A DNA stretch of 8,692 nucleotides, taken from NCBI GenBank assembly GCA_946631535.1, contig CAMPAF010000117.1, forward strand, positions 1 through 8,692. Reading direction: 5' to 3'. This DNA comes from an uncultured Verrucomicrobiota bacterium (GTDB taxonomy: Bacteria > Verrucomicrobiota > Kiritimatiellia > RFP12 > UBA1067). Shown piece by piece: positions 5,010 to 8,692 of the stretch; positions within the stretch are counted from its first letter, which is position 1; every line of letters starts with the position of its first letter. The translations under genes and the position numbers were made by a program. Under the pieces are notes generated by a model. That model was not told the DNA's origin, did not search any database, and saw only the letters and a list, made by a program, of their open reading frames with translations.

Positions 5010-6926
5010 ATGAAGAAAAACAGATATTTTCGGTTCTGCGCCGTTGCGGCGCTGGCGGCCGGCGCCGTTGTGGCGACGGATTGGCACGTGGACAGCGCCG
5101 CCGGGAACGACGCGGCGGACGGCACGACCCCGGCTACGGCATGGCGCACGCTGGAGCGCGTCAACCAGGCGAAGCCCGCGCCCGGCGACCGGATCCTGTT
5201 CAAGCGCGGCGGCCTGTGGCGCGGCACGTTGAGTCCCGTGAGCGGCGCGCCCGGCAAGCCCGTCACGTACAGCTGGTACGGGCAGGGGCCTAAGCCGATC
5301 ATCCAGAACTCGGCCGACAGGTCGAAGGCTAGCGACTGGTTCGAGGAGTCGCCGGGGCTGTGGTCCACGCGCATCGTCGAGCCCGTGCTTCACGAGCAGC
5401 TGTGGGACGGCACGTCGTGCGAGGGATGGGGGGAGTCATGGCAGGAAGGCGTGAAGGGGTCGCTCCGGCGCGTGACGGAGAACGGTGAGACGTTCCTGAG
5501 GGCGATCTGCAAAGTGAAGCCGAAGCAGGGCGCGCACCTGATCCAGTTCTGGGGGCCAAGGAAGAAGAATCTTCCTGACAGCGCCATCCTTCGTCTCAAG
5601 GTCCGTTCGTCGAAACCGTTCAACCTTAGCCGCGTGAACTACACGCTTGCCCGTCATCCGTGGACGCAGGCCATGAAGGGCGCGCCTCCCCGCGTGACGG
5701 TCGGCGAGGACTGGCAGACGCTGGACGTGTTCTTCGCCAAGTCGGGCAGCGTGGAGGAGCCAGCGCTCCACTTCTCGATCGGCGACGTGTTGCCGGAAGG
5801 GGCGACGTTCGATTTCGTGCCGGTGGGGCTGTGGCGCGCGACGCTCGATGCCGAGGCGATGCTGCCGTTCGACGTCGGCATCTTCATCTGCGACCACGGG
5901 AAGCGGTGGGGCGTGAAGAAGTGGCGCAACCCTGACTGGAAGATGCAGGAGCTGGAGAACCAGCTCGACTACTGGTACGATCCCGAGAAGAGGCGCGTTG
6001 TCGTGCGGTTCGACCGCAATCCGGCCACCGCGTTCTCGTCGATCGAGCTTGCCTTCACCAAGCACATCATCAGCGAGAACGGCTGCCACGACGTCGTCTA
6101 CGACGGCCTCTGCGTGCGCTACGGCGCGGCCCACGGGTTCGGCGGCGGGTCGACGCGCAACATAACCATCCGCAACTGCGACATCTGCTGGATCGGCGGC
6201 GGACTCCAGTTCTGGCGGCGCAACGAGAAGACGGGAAAGATCGCCTATCCCGTCCGCTTCGGCAACGGCATCGAGTTCTGGGGCGACGCCACGGGGCATC
6301 TCGTGGAGCGCAACCGCCTGTGGGAGATATACGACGCGGCGCTTACGAACCAGGGGCGCAACGACACGGAGACGGACATCGTCTGGCGCGACAACGTCAT
6401 CTGGAACTCCGAATACTCCTTCGAGTACTGGAACGCGAAGCTCACCGCGAACATCACGTTCGAGCACAACACGTGCGTGGACGCGGGCGGCGGCTGGGCG
6501 CACGCGCAGCGCCCCGACCGCAACGGCGCGCACCTGATGTACTACAGCAACCGCGCCGTCACCACGAACTTCGTGGTGAGGAACAACATCTTCTGCCGTG
6601 CCACCGAATGGACGGCCCGCAGCGCGCTCGACTGGCGTTATGGGCTGACGCACGACCACAACCTGGTGTGGAACGACGGGGCGGTTCCCGTCTTCCGCTG
6701 GCTGGAGGGCAAGTCCAGGCAAATGCTCGACTGGCCCGCATATCGCGCGCTCGGCTTCGACCCGAACGGCGAGTTCGCCGCCCCGAAGTTCGTCAACCCC
6801 GCGCTGCGCGACTACCGGCTGGCGCCCGGATCGCCCGGACTGACTCTGGCGTCGGACGGCGGTCCGGTCGGCGCGCGCAACATGCCCGGCCTCGACGGCG
6901 ACCAGTCCTTGTCTCCGGCGAAATGA
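5010..6926 (+). CDS. Secreted right-handed parallel beta-helix protein with inserted beta-sandwich-like region
   Basis: A 638-residue exported protein, probably binding or cleaving a polysaccharide. Seen: a clear signal peptide (MKKNRYFRF, then a hydrophobic core 10-22, likely cut after VVA at 22); the usual beta-helix N-cap (24-115, with WHVDSAAGND, TPATAWRTLERV and PGDRILFKRGGLWRG); a strand-rich region of about 180 residues (116-290) that looks like a carbohydrate-binding beta-sandwich inserted into the helix; then the resumed helix (about 290-600) with FDVGIFICDHGKRWGVKKW, DYWYDPEKRRV and repeated N-rich turns (NITIRNCDICWIGGG, VRFGNGIEFWG, NITFEHNTC, VVRNNIFCR). It ends with DYRLAPGSPGL, a typical final coil. 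No lyase catalytic triad can be assigned by eye, so pectate-, alginate- or glycosaminoglycan-active roles are all open. The ATG at 5010 is chosen for the signal peptide and the promoter; the open frame upstream is repeat DNA. The stop overlaps folK. Confidence 0.85.
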   Translation: MKKNRYFRFCAVAALAAGAVVATDWHVDSAAGNDAADGTTPATAWRTLERVNQAKPAPGDRILFKRGGLWRGTLSPVSGAPGKPVTYSWYGQGPKPIIQNSADRSKASDWFEESPGLWSTRIVEPVLHEQLWDGTSCEGWGESWQEGVKGSLRRVTENGETFLRAICKVKPKQGAHLIQFWGPRKKNLPDSAILRLKVRSSKPFNLSRVNYTLARHPWTQAMKGAPPRVTVGEDWQTLDVFFAKSGSVEEPALHFSIGDVLPEGATFDFVPVGLWRATLDAEAMLPFDVGIFICDHGKRWGVKKWRNPDWKMQELENQLDYWYDPEKRRVVVRFDRNPATAFSSIELAFTKHIISENGCHDVVYDGLCVRYGAAHGFGGGSTRNITIRNCDICWIGGGLQFWRRNEKTGKIAYPVRFGNGIEFWGDATGHLVERNRLWEIYDAALTNQGRNDTETDIVWRDNVIWNSEYSFEYWNAKLTANITFEHNTCVDAGGGWAHAQRPDRNGAHLMYYSNRAVTTNFVVRNNIFCRATEWTARSALDWRYGLTHDHNLVWNDGAVPVFRWLEGKSRQMLDWPAYRALGFDPNGEFAAPKFVNPALRDYRLAPGSPGLTLASDGGPVGARNMPGLDGDQSLSPAK

Positions 6927-7372
6927 GCGACGCGCCAGACACGACTCTCGCCGTAGTCTCGCTCGGCAGCAACATCGAGCCGCGTGCGCAGCGGCTCGCG
7001 GACGCGCTCGCCGCGCTCGCCGCCATTCCGCGGACGCGCGTCGTGAAGGCCAGTTCTGTCCGCGAGACGGAGCCGGTGGACGTGCCGGAGGAGTTTCGCG
7101 GCCAGCGGTTCCTCAACCAGGTCGTCGTGTGCGAGACGACGCTGGAGGCGCACGACTTCCTGCACCGGTTGCAGGCGATAGAGACGGAGCAGGGACGCGT
7201 GCGCGGACCGGTGCGCAACGTGCCGCGCACGATCGACCTCGACCTTGTCGCGTTCGGCGATCTGGTGCTGGACGAACCAGAGCTGACGCTTCCGCATCCT
7301 CGCGCTCGCGAGCGCGCGTTCGTGATGGAACCGCTTGCGGAGGTCCTGCCGGGCTTTGTTTTCCCCGGATGA
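6923..7372 (+). CDS. folK: 2-amino-4-hydroxy-6-hydroxymethyldihydropteridine pyrophosphokinase (HPPK)
   Basis: A 149-residue cytoplasmic enzyme that transfers pyrophosphate from ATP to 6-hydroxymethyl-7,8-dihydropterin, the step before dihydropteroate synthase in folate synthesis. Seen: the N-terminal strand and turn VVSLGSNIEPR (11-21), FLNQVVVCET (63-72), LHRLQAIETEQGRVR (80-94), and the signature PRTIDLDLVAFG (101-112), whose Asp105 and Asp107 correspond to the two magnesium-binding aspartates of E. coli HPPK; then LPHPR (123-127) and a C-terminal VLPGFVFPG. Length and motif order fit a single-domain HPPK. The ATG overlaps the beta-helix stop (ATGA) and lacks a Shine-Dalgarno, so it is probably translated by coupling. 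A folate gene behind a secreted polysaccharide-type protein is an odd pairing. The stop is one base from that of the convergent transporter gene. Confidence 0.95.
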   Translation: MSDAPDTTLAVVSLGSNIEPRAQRLADALAALAAIPRTRVVKASSVRETEPVDVPEEFRGQRFLNQVVVCETTLEAHDFLHRLQAIETEQGRVRGPVRNVPRTIDLDLVAFGDLVLDEPELTLPHPRARERAFVMEPLAEVLPGFVFPG

Positions 7373-7373
7373 A

Positions 7374-8692
7374 CTATCCGCGCGTTTCGGACGTCTGCTC
7401 TGCTGGCGCCTTCCACATCATCAGCACCACGAGGCCGCCCGCTATGGCCGCCACGAGGATTGTGGCGTATGCGGCGTTCCAGCCCCAGTTCTGCGCCATC
7501 CAGCCGAAGCCGACACCGCTGACGATCGTGCTGAGGTAGCCGAGGATGCCGAGGATTCCGCCAGCGGCGGCGGCCGCGCGCGGCGTCGCCTGCTGCGTGG
7601 ACGATATGCCGAGGAGCGCCTGCGGACCGTACACGAAGAACCCGATCATGGCGAACGGGATCAGCTTCGCCACGAGCGGCGCGGACGTGGGCACTGCCCA
7701 GAACCCGGCCACTGCGAGCGCGATGCCGAGGAAGCAGAACACGCACGTGCGGTGCGTGCGGCTGCCGAATATGTGGTCGCTTGCCCATCCCGCCGCGATC
7801 ATGCCCAGGTTGCCGCCGATGATCTCGAATGTGAAGCATAGCGTCGTCGCGGCAGCGAGCGTCAGTCCCTTCGACTCCATCAGCAGCGTTGGACCCCAGT
7901 CGAGGGCGGCGAAGCGCACCGTGTTCACGAAGAAGTTGGAGATGGCGAGAATCCAGATGTACGGGTTTTTCAGCACGTGGTCGCGCACGAACGCCTTGTA
8001 TGCGGCGCTTTCCTCCTTCGTCCTGACGACGGATACCTTGCGCCCGGGAATGGGCGGCAGCCCCACGTCCTCTGGCGAGTCCTTCATCGCGAAGAGGAGT
8101 CCCACCGAACCGGCCATCGCGATGCCGGCCGGCACGAGGAAGCAGAGTCGCCACGCGTTGAAATGGGGAATGATCCACCAGCCGAGCAGGGCGAATACGC
8201 CACCAGCTCCGATGGAGTGCGAGAGGTTCCAGATGGCCTGCTTGGTGGCGAGCTGGTTGGGCGGGAACCAGATCGGCAGGGTCTTCACGCACGGGCCTAC
8301 GCCCATCCCCTGGAAGTAGCTGTTTATTATGTAGAGAATGCCCATCGTCCATACGAGCGCGGACGCGGCGGAGACGCCCTTGGCCACTGCCGGTGCCGCG
8401 CCGCCAAGCGCGATGAAGTCGCTCACGCCGAAGACGATATTCACGATGGCGCAGATGAAGAGGCCCAAGGACATCACCTTGCGCGCGCTGTTGCGGTCGG
8501 TGATGATCCCGTTCGTGAAGCGAGCAACGCCGTACAGCATTCCGCCGGCCGTGAGGAACGCGCCGAGCTGAACCTTGCTGATGCCTATCCCGCCGAGGAG
8601 GGGCATCGCCAGCGAGAAGTTCTTGCGGATGATGTAGTAGAGGGCGTAGCCGCCCATCGTCACCAGCAGCGTCTCCCACTGCCACCAGCCCA
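7374..8692 (-). CDS. MFS transporter of the organophosphate:phosphate antiporter family (GlpT/UhpC type), 5' end outside window
   Basis: An inner-membrane major facilitator protein related to GlpT, UhpT and UhpC, which exchange phosphorylated solutes for phosphate or sense them. About 12 membrane segments are visible. The frame is open to the window edge: residues before the GTG at 8663 read GWWQWETLL, family-like sequence, so that GTG is internal and the true start lies beyond 8692. Counting from 8663, RKNF places Arg13 at the position of GlpT Arg45, NTVRFAALDWGPT places Arg250 at GlpT Arg269, and WNLSHSIG places His149 near GlpT His165. Both phosphate-binding arginines are therefore kept. 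DRNSAR (56-61) is the loop 2-3 motif, and GFFVYGPQALLG (341-352) resembles UhpC more than GlpT. A phosphorylated or organic-anion substrate is likely, but a sensor role cannot be excluded. The product ends AEQTSETRG, one base from the folK stop. Confidence 0.88.
   Translation of the reverse strand, partial: GWWQWETLLVTMGGYALYYIIRKNFSLAMPLLGGIGISKVQLGAFLTAGGMLYGVARFTNGIITDRNSARKVMSLGLFICAIVNIVFGVSDFIALGGAAPAVAKGVSAASALVWTMGILYIINSYFQGMGVGPCVKTLPIWFPPNQLATKQAIWNLSHSIGAGGVFALLGWWIIPHFNAWRLCFLVPAGIAMAGSVGLLFAMKDSPEDVGLPPIPGRKVSVVRTKEESAAYKAFVRDHVLKNPYIWILAISNFFVNTVRFAALDWGPTLLMESKGLTLAAATTLCFTFEIIGGNLGMIAAGWASDHIFGSRTHRTCVFCFLGIALAVAGFWAVPTSAPLVAKLIPFAMIGFFVYGPQALLGISSTQQATPRAAAAAGGILGILGYLSTIVSGVGFGWMAQNWGWNAAYATILVAAIAGGLVVLMMWKAPAEQTSETRG

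Noticed and set aside
8661..8663. GTG at 8663 as the transporter start
   Set aside because: In-frame residues upstream (GWWQWETLL) match the family's N-terminal pattern and run to the window edge without a stop, so the start lies outside.
6793..8685. Long minus-strand frame across folK and the transporter
   Set aside because: It is a GC-rich shadow frame with Arg/Ala/Gly-rich composition and no family motifs. The true frames there carry HPPK and MFS signatures.

Overview
This is a GC-rich, gene-dense bacterial window with six complete genes and one gene cut off at each end. The content is a secreted-type GH20 hexosaminidase, a large secreted parallel beta-helix protein, a GlpT/UhpC-type transporter, and ATGA-overlapped genes with long non-coding repeat clusters between transcription units. 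This resembles polysaccharide-degrading members of the Verrucomicrobiota / Kiritimatiellota / Lentisphaerota group, probably from an animal gut or similar habitat. That placement is an inference from style; the window contains no phylogenetic marker strong enough to prove it.

Layout. (1) 2-1696, plus strand: the 3' end of an unrecognised gene, then a GH20 beta-N-acetylhexosaminidase whose Shine-Dalgarno overlaps the upstream stop codon. The GH20 gene carries two copies of a 26-base palindromic repeat, read in two different frames. (2) 1712-4298, minus strand, converging on GH20: a three-gene operon read from 4298 downward, with a membrane-anchored helical protein of unknown function, an ABC-2 type permease and an ABC ATPase. 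Each gene is joined to the next by a 4-base ATGA overlap. (3) 4299-5009: a 711-base divergent intergenic region with no credible gene but much structure. It holds four copies of an AACAAC-rich 31-base element arranged as nested inverted repeats, three GC-rich hairpins, periodic ACAAAG/ACAGAG runs, and a perfectly packed four-helix cloverleaf at 4529-4626. (4) 5010-7372, plus strand: a secreted right-handed beta-helix protein with an apparent beta-sandwich insertion, overlapped by folK (folate biosynthesis). (5) 7374-8692, minus strand: an organophosphate/phosphate-antiporter-family MFS transporter, cut by the window end and converging on folK with a single base between the stop codons.

GH20 and the beta-helix protein plausibly act on glycans outside the cytoplasm, and the MFS protein could import a phosphorylated solute. 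The ABC operon has no identified substrate. The two divergent promoters facing the intergenic region look alike: each has an extended -10 (TGGTAT-CT) ending six bases before the ATG and no Shine-Dalgarno, which suggests leaderless mRNAs. The least explained feature of the window is the repeat cluster at 4379-4958, especially the cloverleaf.
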